Shown here: positions 8,751 through 17,404 of the stretch, piece by piece | How the letters are laid out: every line of letters starts with the position of its first letter | Position numbering within the stretch: the stretch's first letter is position 1 | Assembly (NCBI RefSeq): GCF_006542665.1 | Contig: NZ_AP019735.1 | Span: 2,976,001 to 3,040,000, forward strand | From: Alistipes communis | GTDB lineage: Bacteria > Bacteroidota > Bacteroidia > Bacteroidales > Rikenellaceae | DNA length: 64,000 nt | Reading direction: 5' to 3' | Notes under the pieces: generated by a model | Seen by the model: the letters and a program-made list of their open reading frames with translations, nothing else | Databases searched by the model: none | What the model was told of the DNA's origin: nothing | Translations under genes and position numbers: made by a program

Positions 8751-10916
8751 TCACTTGACGACGGGCGACTGCACCGTCACGAAGGGGCAGCCGTTGCCTT
8801 CGCAGGTCGAGACGACGCGGATCGCACGGATCGGCTTCGACGGCCGGCGAATCGTCAGCCCGCCTTTCTCCAACTCGCCGACGCGCTCGAACGTCTCGCC
8901 GTCGGCACTCGATTCGACGTATCCCGTCGTGAAGGTGAAACGGGGCAGTTGCAGGTTGCCCGTACGCACCGCCAGTTCGCGGCACGCGAGCGGCTCGGCG
9001 AAATCGTAACGGATCCAGTCGCCCTTCCGGCAAGTGCGCGCCGTGCGGGCGATACCGCGGTACTCCTCGGCACGTGCGTAGGGGAACTGCTTGCTCTCAC
9101 CCATCGACGTGGTGATCTTCACAGCAGGTTTCAGCGTGCGGTAATAGGCCGGTGCGCCCACCTCCGGACTGCGGCCGCTGCGGTAGCTGCTGCGGAAAAG
9201 GTAAAGTTCGGGACGCTCCGTCCGAATCGGACCGGTGTAAGGCTGCGGCTGCGCGCCGTCGACGGTGAAGGTCAGTTGCGAATCGTCGTCGACAGCAGCG
9301 GTCAACACGCCGCCCTTGTAGCTCACACGGGGCGGCATCAGGCGGAAGCGAATGCCCTGCGCCCCCATGCGATCGTAGTGCGACCGCAGACGGCGGTAAA
9401 ACTCCGTCCACTCGCGCACCCCTTCGCTCCAACCCAGTTCGGCCAACGCGCAGGCGCGCGGAAAGGTCATGTAGTCGAGATAATCGGGTGTTTCGGGATT
9501 GTGCGAAACGTACAGTTCGCTGAAAAAGGCCCCTTCGACACCCAGTACGTTGGCCTCCTGCGCCGGCGTGAATCCGCAGCGGGCGAAATCGAACGAATAG
9601 GTCTTGCGCACGTCGAAAATCGCCGCCCAGTCGTGCCCGTCCTCATGGGGCGACTGGCGCATGTCGAAATAGAAATACTGGCCGGGCATCACCACCGTAC
9701 GGTAGCCCGCCGTCGTGGCATCGAGGCAAGCCTTGACGCTCTCCCAGCCGTGGACACGGGTGCTGCGGGCCAGCTCCCCGCCCTCGATCGCCTCGTTCCA
9801 CACGGCGGGACGCTTGCCGTTGGCTTCGAGAATGCGGGTCAGCCTTCCCAGAAAGTACTGTTCCAGCGCATGTCCGTCGGCCATTCCCTCGCGCGCCATG
9901 AGTGCCCGACAGTTCGGACACTTCTCCCATTGGCTCATGTCGACCTCGTCGCCGCCGATATGGAGGTACTCCGACGGGAAGAGCGCCGCCAGCTCGCCCA
10001 GAATATCGGCCAGCAGCCGGTAGTTCTCCTCGCGCGAAGCGCACCACACCGAGCGGTAGTCGTAACCGGCCGTCGGACGCAGGTCGGGGGTATAGTCGCA
10101 GAGAATCTCGGGATGCACGCGCGCGAAGTTGCGGCTGTGCCCCGGCAGGTCGAGCTCGGGGATGATCTCCACGTTGCGCACGGCGGCATAACGGATCAGG
10201 TCGCGCATCTCGTCCTGCGTATAGAACCCGCCGTATTTCTCGTCCCATTTGCCGTAGACGGGCATCACGGGCGAATCGCCGCCGCGCCAGGCCCCGATCT
10301 CGGTGAGTTCGGGATGCGACTTGATCTCCAACCGCCACCCTTCGTCATTCGACAAGAGCAAATGCAGCTTGTTGATTTTCAAGTGAGAGAGCAGGTCGAT
10401 ATGGCGCTTCACGCGATCGGCGTCCATCCACGTGCGAACCACGTCGAGCATCATGCCGCGGTAATGGAAGCGCGGCGCATCCTCAATGCGACAGGCGTCG
10501 ACGGTCAGCGGCAGGGTGGCCTGCCCCGTATAAACCTCCGGCGGCAAGAGTTGCAGCAGGGTTTGGAGGCCGTTGAAAACGCCTCCGTAGTCGGCCCCGA
10601 CGACCTGCACCCCTTGGGGCGTCACGGTCAGCCGATAGGATTCGTCGTCCATCGTCCCGTCGAGCGAGAGCCGCAGCGCAGCCCCCGCCGTCCAGGTGCG
10701 GTCGTCGAGCCGCTGCAAGGGAATGTAGTCGGCGATGTACTCCGCCAGCGGTTCCAGACCCGAAGCATAGACGACGGGAATACCCGTCGTAAACACGAAT
10801 TGCCCGTCGAGACGGGTCGCCTCCTGCGGCCGCGGAATCAACGTCCCGGGCGCCGAACGGACGGTCGCGCTCAGCGTCAACGCCGCAAGCAGGATAAAGA
10901 GTGGTCGTAATTTCAT
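8751..10916 (-). CDS. Secreted beta-N-acetylhexosaminidase, GH20
   Basis: A 721-residue exo-hexosaminidase that releases terminal GlcNAc/GalNAc from glycans. Order: signal peptide (about 1-20), GH20b domain (from about 22, LIPRPQEATRLDG), GH20 catalytic barrel (about 148-480) with the catalytic pair D323-E324 in HIGGDEVDMSQW, a C-terminal beta region, and a discoidin-like module (about 615-721). The start MKLRPLFILL at 10916 gives a proper signal peptide; a longer frame exists but adds an unlikely polar extension. It lies 11 nt downstream of a NimA-like gene on the same strand and is probably transcribed with it. It fits use of host mucin or glycoprotein glycans. Confidence 0.94.
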   Translation of the reverse strand: MKLRPLFILLAALTLSATVRSAPGTLIPRPQEATRLDGQFVFTTGIPVVYASGLEPLAEYIADYIPLQRLDDRTWTAGAALRLSLDGTMDDESYRLTVTPQGVQVVGADYGGVFNGLQTLLQLLPPEVYTGQATLPLTVDACRIEDAPRFHYRGMMLDVVRTWMDADRVKRHIDLLSHLKINKLHLLLSNDEGWRLEIKSHPELTEIGAWRGGDSPVMPVYGKWDEKYGGFYTQDEMRDLIRYAAVRNVEIIPELDLPGHSRNFARVHPEILCDYTPDLRPTAGYDYRSVWCASREENYRLLADILGELAALFPSEYLHIGGDEVDMSQWEKCPNCRALMAREGMADGHALEQYFLGRLTRILEANGKRPAVWNEAIEGGELARSTRVHGWESVKACLDATTAGYRTVVMPGQYFYFDMRQSPHEDGHDWAAIFDVRKTYSFDFARCGFTPAQEANVLGVEGAFFSELYVSHNPETPDYLDYMTFPRACALAELGWSEGVREWTEFYRRLRSHYDRMGAQGIRFRLMPPRVSYKGGVLTAAVDDDSQLTFTVDGAQPQPYTGPIRTERPELYLFRSSYRSGRSPEVGAPAYYRTLKPAVKITTSMGESKQFPYARAEEYRGIARTARTCRKGDWIRYDFAEPLACRELAVRTGNLQLPRFTFTTGYVESSADGETFERVGELEKGGLTIRRPSKPIRAIRVVSTCEGNGCPFVTVQSPVVK

Positions 10917-10927
10917 TCTGTCAAGGA

Positions 10928-11410
10928 TTAGTGAACTCGTTTCGTTTTTCCGCTCCACGCCACGACGTCGAGCCGGACGATCTCGGTACGTGCGAACGAC
11001 GCTTCGGCATACCGCAGCCCCGTCGTCTTATGGGCAGGGGAGTACTTCTCCAACAGCAGTTCCAGCGCCCTCATGCGCTCCCCGGGCGGCAGGCCGCGGC
11101 GGGCGCGGCAGTCGAGCACGATGCTCTCGTAAGCCGTCGTGAACTGCGCCGGACACACCTCCGTAGCCCCCACGACGCAGAACGACACCCTGTCACGGCG
11201 GTCGATGCAGCGGAGCTTGCGCCCGTCGGGCGCACAATGGACGTAGAGCGAGTCGTCGCCGTCCCACACGTAGTTGACGGGGATTCCGTAAGCGCCATCG
11301 CCATCGACGAGCGACAGGACACCGAACCGGCTGCCCGCGAGCAGTTCGCGGGCACGCGCTTCGTCGAGCAGTCGGTCCTGTCGCCGGACGGCGGAGTTGT
11401 CGTAAGGCAT
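10928..11410 (-). CDS. Pyridoxamine 5'-phosphate oxidase-like flavoprotein (NimA-related)
   Basis: A 160-residue FMN-binding split-barrel protein. Motifs typical of the NimA/PPOX-like group are visible: ARELLAGSRFGVLSLVDGDG, YGIPVNYVWDGDDSLYVHCA and KLRCIDRRDRVSFCVVG. Members related to NimA reduce 5-nitroimidazoles, but most chromosomal homologues have other or unknown substrates, so resistance should not be assumed. The start at 11410 is chosen because the promoter's expected transcript begins near 11425; an in-frame ATG at 11419 would leave only about 6 nt of leader. The GH20 gene follows after 11 nt. Confidence 0.85.
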   Translation of the reverse strand: MPYDNSAVRRQDRLLDEARARELLAGSRFGVLSLVDGDGAYGIPVNYVWDGDDSLYVHCAPDGRKLRCIDRRDRVSFCVVGATEVCPAQFTTAYESIVLDCRARRGLPPGERMRALELLLEKYSPAHKTTGLRYAEASFARTEIVRLDVVAWSGKTKRVH

Positions 11411-11430
11411 CGTTCGCATCTTTCGGTTGA

Positions 11431-11463
11431 CAAAGATAACCTTTTCCCGGGAAAAAATGCAAA
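11431..11463 (-). promoter_or_regulatory. Promoter of the NimA-like/GH20 pair
   Basis: On the minus strand TTTG (11460-11463), a 21-bp spacer and TATCTTTG (11431-11438), a near-perfect Bacteroidetes promoter. It decides the start of the downstream gene. Confidence 0.75.
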
Positions 11464-11545
11464 ATCGCCCCACGCTTTCACCCGGTATTCCGACAGACGG
11501 GCCGGCCACAGCGGGAAGGGCGGCCGCGGCATCCGGTCAGGAGGA

Positions 11546-12172
11546 CTACCAGACGTTCCGGTGAATCCTATCTGCCGTCCTGATCTCTTTCTGCCTGCAC
11601 ACGTGTGCATTTTCAGCGGCATAACCGACAGCGAGGAAACAGGTGAATTCGTATTCCTCGGGAGCGCCTACGAGCCGTTTCACATGTTCCGGCTCGTTGC
11701 CGATGGGAATCCGGAACGCGCACGACAGCCCCTCAGCCGTCGCCGCCAGCAGGATATTTTCGACCGCCGCCCACGCCGAGGCGAAATAGTTGAGCGAACT
11801 TTGATCCGTCGGCCTGCACAGCGGGCAATCCTTCTGCCGGAAAAACGGCAGTACGAGGCAGTCGCTCTCGATGAGCATCCGCCGCTGTTTGGGCAAAGCA
11901 TCGACGAACATGGCGCGTTCGTCCTCATCCATCGCTTCGGCCGCCTCCAACCCTGCTTGCTGGATATTTCGGGTATTTTCCGTTACCGGCGCTACGAGCC
12001 GTGCGATGTTCTCCCTCCCGCGCACGACAATGAACTCGAACTGCCGCAAATGGTCGTTGGTCGGAGCCTTGAAAGCCGCCGACAGAATTTTTTCCAGCAC
12101 TTCGTCCGTGACGATTTTATCGGAAAAGTCACGAATGGTTCTTCTTCTCTCCAATACCTCATAAAATTCCAT
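11546..12172 (-). CDS. Nitroreductase family protein
   Basis: A 208-residue FMN-dependent oxidoreductase-like protein. It begins MEFYEVLERRRTIRDFSD, the usual phosphate-binding RRTIR motif for FMN, with SAAFKAPTNDHLRQFEFIVV and the later AAVENILLAATAEGLSCAF segment typical of the family. The ATG at 12172 is chosen by alignment to the family start; the frame runs 36 codons further upstream without sense. The natural substrate is unknown. It is divergent from an AraC-type gene across a 128-bp gap, which suggests that regulator as a candidate for its control. Confidence 0.88.
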   Translation of the reverse strand: MEFYEVLERRRTIRDFSDKIVTDEVLEKILSAAFKAPTNDHLRQFEFIVVRGRENIARLVAPVTENTRNIQQAGLEAAEAMDEDERAMFVDALPKQRRMLIESDCLVLPFFRQKDCPLCRPTDQSSLNYFASAWAAVENILLAATAEGLSCAFRIPIGNEPEHVKRLVGAPEEYEFTCFLAVGYAAENAHVCRQKEIRTADRIHRNVW

Positions 12173-12213
12173 GACAACAAATATTTTTAAGTTCCGACTT
12201 TTGTTTACGGATA

Positions 12214-12221
12214 CAAAGTTA
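12214..12221 (-). promoter_or_regulatory. -7 box for the nitroreductase gene
   Basis: TAACTTTG on the minus strand, about 42 bp upstream of the ATG; no clear -33 box. Confidence 0.45.
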
Positions 12222-12258
12222 CGCCCGTCTATTGTTGTCGATTTGTGCATTCGTTTCA

Positions 12259-12277
12259 TATATTTGTCATATATTTG
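12259..12277 (+). promoter_or_regulatory. Tandem -7 boxes for the AraC-type gene
   Basis: Two copies of TATATTTG, at 12259-12266 and 12270-12277, 11 bp apart. A TTTG at 12242-12245 is 24 bp from the second. They may give two start sites or be a sequence repeat. Confidence 0.5.
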
Positions 12278-12300
12278 CAATCAGGCAAATCAGAGTTTTC

Positions 12301-13167
12301 ATGGAAGACACGGCCATTCCCTACGAATTACCCGAAGCGGAAAACCACTCGTTCTTCTTCATAGACCAGCGAGTCGAAACCCGTACCGAAGCAAAATTGC
12401 ATCGACACGATGCATGGGAGTTGTATTACGTCGTTCACGGATACGGCAGCCGGACGGCGGGCGACACATGCCAGCCCTTTACGGCCGGCGACGTAGCGTT
12501 GATACCTCCGTCCATGCTTCACCGGTGGGAGTATGCGCCCGAGTCGGCGGATACCGACGGGCGGATCCGCTATCTGATGGCTGCGTTCGACCACTCGCTG
12601 GTGAAGCGGTGTATGGAGGCGTTTCCCGAAGTACGGAACCGGTTGGCCGGCATCCCTTTCCCGACCGATGCGTTGAAATTCGGGCCGGAAAGCTCCCGCA
12701 TCATCCGCAAACTGCTATCCGAGATGACCGGCATGGACGAATTGGAGCGCCTGAGCGCGATGCTCCGCCTGCTGCCGACCGTTTTCACGTCGCCGGATCA
12801 CACGTTCGCCGGTCGGCCGATGCGCATCGAGCGGGACGTGAGGCGGATGCAGCAGATCGCGGCATACGTCATGGCGCACTATGTCCACGCCATCTCCTTG
12901 AAGGAGATCGCTGCGGAAGTGGGAATGAACCGTTCGGCGTTCTGTTCGTATTTCAAACGGTGCAAGGGAATGACCTTTTCGCAGTTCGTCACGCAATACC
13001 GTTTGAACACGGCTTGCGAACTGCTGAAACATTCGCAGAAGCAAGTGTCGGAGATCTGCTACCTGGTCGGGTTCAACGACGTTCCGCATTTCAACCGCAT
13101 GTTCAAAAAGGCCAAACGCATGTCTCCCAAAGCGTACAGGAACGCAGAATCGATAAAAAGCCCTTGA
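12301..13167 (+). CDS. AraC-family transcriptional regulator
   Basis: A 288-residue regulator. An N-terminal cupin-like sensor domain (about 20-130; KLHRHDAWELYYVVHG, with histidines placed as in AraC cupins) is joined to a C-terminal double helix-turn-helix (about 190-288; ISLKEIAAEVGMNRSAFCSYF and VSEICYLVGFNDVPHFNRMF). The ATG at 12301 lies 23 nt after the second -7 box; the upstream in-frame codons would lie inside the promoter. The ligand is unknown. The divergent nitroreductase is the obvious candidate target. Confidence 0.92.
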   Translation: MEDTAIPYELPEAENHSFFFIDQRVETRTEAKLHRHDAWELYYVVHGYGSRTAGDTCQPFTAGDVALIPPSMLHRWEYAPESADTDGRIRYLMAAFDHSLVKRCMEAFPEVRNRLAGIPFPTDALKFGPESSRIIRKLLSEMTGMDELERLSAMLRLLPTVFTSPDHTFAGRPMRIERDVRRMQQIAAYVMAHYVHAISLKEIAAEVGMNRSAFCSYFKRCKGMTFSQFVTQYRLNTACELLKHSQKQVSEICYLVGFNDVPHFNRMFKKAKRMSPKAYRNAESIKSP

Positions 13168-13193
13168 CTGTCCTGTTTTCCGGTGAAAAACCC

Positions 13194-13201
13194 TACCTTT
13201 G
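13194..13201 (+). promoter_or_regulatory. -7 box for mazG
   Basis: TACCTTTG 22 bp upstream of the mazG ATG; a -33 TTTG is not evident. It gives mazG its own start, although the AraC-type gene ends only 56 nt upstream. Confidence 0.45.
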
Positions 13202-13223
13202 CATTCGAAAACGATTATTGCCA

Positions 13224-14006
13224 ATGGAACAGGACAAACGTGCCGCGGCAACGCTGCGACTGTTGAAGATCATGGACGAATTGCGCGCAAAGTGCCCGTG
13301 GGACCGCAAGCAGACCTTCGAGACGCTGCGCGGCAACACGATCGAGGAGACCTACGAACTGGCCGACGCCATTCTCGACCGCAACATGGAGGGCATCCGC
13401 GAGGAGCTGGGCGACCTGATGCTGCATATCGTCTTCTACTCGAAACTGGGCGCCGAAGCCGGAGCGTTCGACTATGCGGATGTGGTCGACGGCCTGTGCG
13501 ACAAGCTGATCTACCGTCATCCGCACGTCTACGGCGACATCCACGCCGGCACGCCCGACGACGTGAAACGCAACTGGGAGGCGCTCAAACTTCGCAAGAA
13601 AAACCGTCGCAGCGGTACGCTGGGTGGAGTTCCCGTCAGTCTGCCGGCGATGGTCAAGGCGCTGCGCATCGGCGAAAAGGCCGCCGGTGCGGGATTCGAC
13701 TGGGAGCGACGCGAAGATGTCTGGGCGAAAGTCCGCGAAGAGACGGCGGAAGTCGAGACCGAAATGCGCCGCGGCGATCACGAAGCGATGGAAGGGGAGT
13801 TCGGCGACCTCTTCTTCGCGCTGGTCAACGCCTGCCGGCTCTACGGAGTCGATCCCGAAGCCGCACTCGAACGCACCAACCGCAAGTTCATCCGCCGCTT
13901 CACCGCGATGGAGGAAGCCGCCGCCGGACAGGGGCGTATGCTCTCCGATCTGACGCCCGACGAACAGGAAGCGCTCTGGCAGAAAGCCAAGCAGGAGGAG
14001 CGGTAA
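13224..14006 (+). CDS. mazG: Nucleoside triphosphate pyrophosphohydrolase MazG
   Basis: A 260-residue all-alpha NTP pyrophosphohydrolase that cleaves (d)NTPs to monophosphates and pyrophosphate. It has the two-domain layout of full-length MazG: the first domain has CPWDRKQTFETLRGNTIEE with EETYEL and EELGDLM metal-binding acidic motifs (about 25-70), and the second has EETAEVETEM and GDLFFALVN (about 170-205). The start MEQDKRAAATL fits the family; the long open frame upstream overlaps the AraC-type gene. It is followed by a strong terminator. Confidence 0.95.
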   Translation: MEQDKRAAATLRLLKIMDELRAKCPWDRKQTFETLRGNTIEETYELADAILDRNMEGIREELGDLMLHIVFYSKLGAEAGAFDYADVVDGLCDKLIYRHPHVYGDIHAGTPDDVKRNWEALKLRKKNRRSGTLGGVPVSLPAMVKALRIGEKAAGAGFDWERREDVWAKVREETAEVETEMRRGDHEAMEGEFGDLFFALVNACRLYGVDPEAALERTNRKFIRRFTAMEEAAAGQGRMLSDLTPDEQEALWQKAKQEER

Positions 14007-14047
14007 AAGCGACCCGTTTCCGTTCTCCCGAACGGATGCTCCGATAC

Positions 14048-14089
14048 GAAAAATCGGTGCGGGAATTCTTCTTCCCGCACCGATTTTTC
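14048..14089. terminator. Bidirectional terminator between mazG and pheT
   Basis: Stem GAAAAATCGGTGCGGGAA with its complement and A/T runs on both sides, placed between the two convergent genes. Confidence 0.88.
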
Positions 14090-14102
14090 GCTCCGCCCGG
14101 CA

Positions 14103-16577
14103 CTACCGCACGACGGCACCGGCCTGCCGTTCGAACTGCGCCTGCAAGTTGTTCATCACCCGCTCGATGGCCTTGTCGGTCAACGTTTGGCTCTTGTCCT
14201 CCAACACGAAACTCAACGCATAGGATTTCTTGCCTTCGGGCAACTTGTCGCCTTCGTAGACATCGAACAGCGAGACGCTTTTCAGCAACTTGCGCTCCGT
14301 GGCCAGTGCAATGGCGCGCAACTGCGCGAAGGTCACCTGCCGGTCGACCAGCAGCGCCAGGTCGCGCTTCACCTCCGGGAATTTCGACAACTCCTCGAAA
14401 GCGATGCGGTGCTTGCGCGTGGATTTCACGAGCGCATCGAAATTCATCTCCAAATAGTAGACCTCCTGTTTAAGGTCGAACGCACGGCGGATCCGCGGCG
14501 CCACGACACCCATTTGCAACAGCTCCCTGCCGTTGCCCGCCGACAGCGAAATGCCGTCGCCGAAGAGGTCGCTTTGCAGCGGCTCGCATTTCAGGGCGTA
14601 AATATCCAGCCCGAAGCGGCGCAGCAACTTCTCCGCCACGGCGCGCAACGTGAAGAACGACGACGCCTGCGGTTTGGCGTTCCACGACTGCGGCACGGCG
14701 GCACCCGTCACGGCGATCGCCAGCCGGTACTGTTCGGAGTAGGCCGAAAGCGGCTTTTCCGCATCGCGTGCCGCCTCGTCGTAGAAATAGCAATTGCCGA
14801 ATTCGTAGAGTCTGAGGTTGCCGTTGCGCCGGTTGGCGTTGAGCTGCACGGCCTCCATCGTATTGAACAGCAACGTCTGCCGCATCACGTTCAGGTCGGC
14901 GCTCAACGGATTGAGAATCCGCACGCAACGGGCGGCGGGGTAGGAGGTCAGCCCTTCGTAATAGGACTCTTTGGTGAGCGAATTGGACATGATCTCGGTG
15001 AAACCGCCCGCCGTCAGGTAGTCGGCCGCAAGATTCATCAGCCGGTTGCGGTCGGGCTTCGCAGCATAGGAGAGCGTCGAGCGCACCTGTACCGGGATTT
15101 CGACGTTATTGTATCCGTAGATACGCAGCACCTCCTCCACCAGATCGGCTTCGCGCTGCACGTCCACGCGGTAGGGCGGCACCGCCACACGCCACACGCC
15201 CTCGCGCTCGCGCTCGCCGAGAATCTTCACGTCGAGCGCATCGAGGATCGTGCGGTAGGTCTGTTCGGAAAGCTCCTTTCCGATCAGGGCATTCGACCGC
15301 GCGGGCGAGAAGTCGAAGACGAAATCGGCGGGTTCGCCGGCACTCACCTCGACGATGTCGCTCGAAATCCGGCCGCCGGCCAGCTCCTTGAAGAGCAACG
15401 CCGCACGTTTGAGGGCATAGACCTGCAAACGCGGGTCGACGCCGCGCTCGAACCGCCACGACGAATCGGTATTCAGTCCGTGCCGCTTGGCGGTCTTGCG
15501 CACCCACACGGGATTGAAATAGGCGCTTTCGAGGAAGATGTCGGTCGTATCGTCGCCGACACCCGACGCCAGCCCGCCGAAGACGCCGCCGATGCACATC
15601 GGACGTTCGGCCGAACAGATCATCAGGTCGCGGTCGCTCAGTTTGCGCTCCACGCCGTCGAGCGTCACGAACGGCGTTCCCTCGGCGCAGGTTTTCACGA
15701 CGATCCTCCGCCCCTCGATCTTACGGGCGTCGAAGGCGTGCAGCGGCTGGCCGAGCTCGAAGAGAACGTAGTTGGTGATGTCCACCAGATTGTTTTTGGG
15801 ATGAATGCCCGCCGCACGCAGCGCGTTCTGCATCCAGTCGGGCGAAGGGCCGATCTTGCAGCCGGTGATCGTCACTCCCGTGTAACGGGGTGCGGCCTCG
15901 GCATTTTCGACCGTGACGCCGATCTCCAACGCATGATCGTCGACCGCGAACGCCGACACGTCGGGCCACAACACCCGTGCCTCCGCATCGCCCTTAGCGC
16001 GCAGATAGGCCGCCAGATCGCGCGCCACGCCGATATGCGAAGCTGCATCGACGCGGTTGGGCGTCAGACCGACGCCGATCAGGTAGTCGTCCTCGATATG
16101 CAGATACTCCTTGGCCGGCATCCCGACCGGCGCATCGGCGGGCAGCTCCATGATACCGTCGTGCGACGCGCCGATCCCCAGCTCGTCCTCGGCGCAGAGC
16201 ATTCCGAGCGACTCCACGCCGCGGATCTTGCTGCGCTTGATCTTGAACGCCTCGTCGCCTCCTTCGGGGTAGAGCACGGCACCCACCGTTGCGCAGAGCA
16301 CTTTGAGTCCCTTGCGGCAGTTGGGGGCGCCGCAGACGATCCGCAAGGGCTCCGGAGCGCCCACGTCGACCGTCGTTACGTGCAGATGATCCGAATCGGG
16401 ATGCTTCTCGCAGGAGAGCACTTCGCCCACGACGACGCCTTGCAGGCCGCCGCGCACGGTCTCGATCTTCTCGAACGACTCCACCTCCAGACCGATGTCC
16501 GTGAGGATAGTCGCCATCGCCTCGGCCGACAGGTCGGCGGCGATGTACTTTTTCAGCCAGTTGTAAGAGATATTCAT
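14103..16577 (-). CDS. pheT: Phenylalanyl-tRNA synthetase beta subunit
   Basis: An 824-residue beta chain of the alpha2beta2 enzyme that charges tRNA-Phe. Order: N-terminal part (MNISYNWLKKYI), tRNA-binding OB fold (about 40-155; VVVGEVLSCEKHPDSDHLHV), B3/B4 editing domain (about 210-390), B5 domain (about 405-475), catalytic-like core (about 480-700) and a C-terminal anticodon-binding FDX-ACB domain (about 730-824; FPEVKRDLALLVD). The start at 16577 matches the conserved N terminus; the frame runs 33 codons further upstream through the promoter region. The alpha subunit gene is not in this window. Confidence 0.96.
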   Translation of the reverse strand: MNISYNWLKKYIAADLSAEAMATILTDIGLEVESFEKIETVRGGLQGVVVGEVLSCEKHPDSDHLHVTTVDVGAPEPLRIVCGAPNCRKGLKVLCATVGAVLYPEGGDEAFKIKRSKIRGVESLGMLCAEDELGIGASHDGIMELPADAPVGMPAKEYLHIEDDYLIGVGLTPNRVDAASHIGVARDLAAYLRAKGDAEARVLWPDVSAFAVDDHALEIGVTVENAEAAPRYTGVTITGCKIGPSPDWMQNALRAAGIHPKNNLVDITNYVLFELGQPLHAFDARKIEGRRIVVKTCAEGTPFVTLDGVERKLSDRDLMICSAERPMCIGGVFGGLASGVGDDTTDIFLESAYFNPVWVRKTAKRHGLNTDSSWRFERGVDPRLQVYALKRAALLFKELAGGRISSDIVEVSAGEPADFVFDFSPARSNALIGKELSEQTYRTILDALDVKILGEREREGVWRVAVPPYRVDVQREADLVEEVLRIYGYNNVEIPVQVRSTLSYAAKPDRNRLMNLAADYLTAGGFTEIMSNSLTKESYYEGLTSYPAARCVRILNPLSADLNVMRQTLLFNTMEAVQLNANRRNGNLRLYEFGNCYFYDEAARDAEKPLSAYSEQYRLAIAVTGAAVPQSWNAKPQASSFFTLRAVAEKLLRRFGLDIYALKCEPLQSDLFGDGISLSAGNGRELLQMGVVAPRIRRAFDLKQEVYYLEMNFDALVKSTRKHRIAFEELSKFPEVKRDLALLVDRQVTFAQLRAIALATERKLLKSVSLFDVYEGDKLPEGKKSYALSFVLEDKSQTLTDKAIERVMNNLQAQFERQAGAVVR

Positions 16578-16614
16578 ATCGTTTCGAATTTTCTTTCCGA
16601 TGAAATATAACGGA

Positions 16615-16622
16615 CAAAAATA
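16615..16622 (-). promoter_or_regulatory. -7 box for pheT
   Basis: TATTTTTG on the minus strand, about 38 bp upstream of the pheT ATG; no clear -33 box. Confidence 0.45.
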
Positions 16623-16743
16623 CGAAAAAAATCGGCGAAAACGCTCGGCACGGCCAGAAAAATCGACTGCAAGCAATTCATTCTCTACCGCAGTTTCAAG
16701 TTTCCGATTTTTTTCTTATCTTCAACCAACAAAAACGAAAATC

Positions 16744-17397
16744 ATGTATCGCATCCCCCGCATCGACTGCAACGTCGCATGTCCCGCATCGCTCGAAGAG
16801 GCCTTCGCACGCACCGTGCGCGAAACGGTCGCCTGCAACAACTGGCCGGCCGATTTCCCCTATGCCCCGCAAGTCGGGTTCCGCATCTTCCACACGGGCG
16901 CCGATCTGCTGCTGCGGTTCGACGTCGCGGAACGCTGTACGGCGGCCCGCACGCTCGACGACAACGGCCCCGTATGGACCGACTCCTGCGCGGAGTTCTT
17001 TTTCCGCCCCGAAGGGAGCGACTCCTACTACAACTTCGAATGCAACTGCATCGGCACGCTGCTCGTCGGGCACCGGCGCGACCGCACGCAGGCGGAACAT
17101 GCCCCCGCCGAAGTGCTGCGCACCGTGCGGCGACGCGCGACCTATCCGCACGCTCCGCTGCCGGAAACCGAAGGCGACAACCGCTGGACGCTGACGCTCG
17201 CAATCCCCGCCGCCGCACTGTTCCGCGACCGGATCGCAGGGTGGGACGGCGTGCAGGGTGCGATGAACCTCTACAAATGCGGCGACGACCTCTCGTGCCC
17301 GCATTACCTCTCATGGCGGCCGGTCGGAACGCCTGCGCCCGATTTCCACCGCCCCGAGTTCTTCGAACCGGTATTTTTCGAACCGAAAAAACAATAA
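16744..17397 (+). CDS. CBM9-like (carbohydrate-binding, DOMON-type) protein
   Basis: A 217-residue protein with the pattern of carbohydrate-binding module family 9-like proteins of Bacteroidetes: FRIFHTGADLLLRFDVAE, then VWTDSCAEFFF, YYNFECNCIGTLL, and a terminal Trp/Tyr-rich segment ending in FHRPEFFEPVFFE. No signal peptide is visible from the chosen ATG, so it may be cytoplasmic. It is the first gene of a run with glpK (7 nt gap) and glpF. What a sugar-binding module would do with a glycerol operon is not clear. An imperfect TATCTTCA box lies just upstream. Confidence 0.72.
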   Translation: MYRIPRIDCNVACPASLEEAFARTVRETVACNNWPADFPYAPQVGFRIFHTGADLLLRFDVAERCTAARTLDDNGPVWTDSCAEFFFRPEGSDSYYNFECNCIGTLLVGHRRDRTQAEHAPAEVLRTVRRRATYPHAPLPETEGDNRWTLTLAIPAAALFRDRIAGWDGVQGAMNLYKCGDDLSCPHYLSWRPVGTPAPDFHRPEFFEPVFFEPKKQ

Positions 17398-17404
17398 ACG
17401 TCCG

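Noticed and set aside
8712..10910. A 732-codon open frame on the plus strand
   Set aside because: It lies exactly opposite the GH20 gene, is rich in His/Arg/Gln and has no motifs; high GC produces such antisense frames.
10928..11410. Calling the NimA-like gene a nitroimidazole resistance gene
   Set aside because: Family membership alone does not show this activity; most PPOX-like homologues are not resistance genes.
14187..16610. An 807-codon plus-strand frame
   Set aside because: Antisense to pheT, with shadow composition and no recognisable domain.
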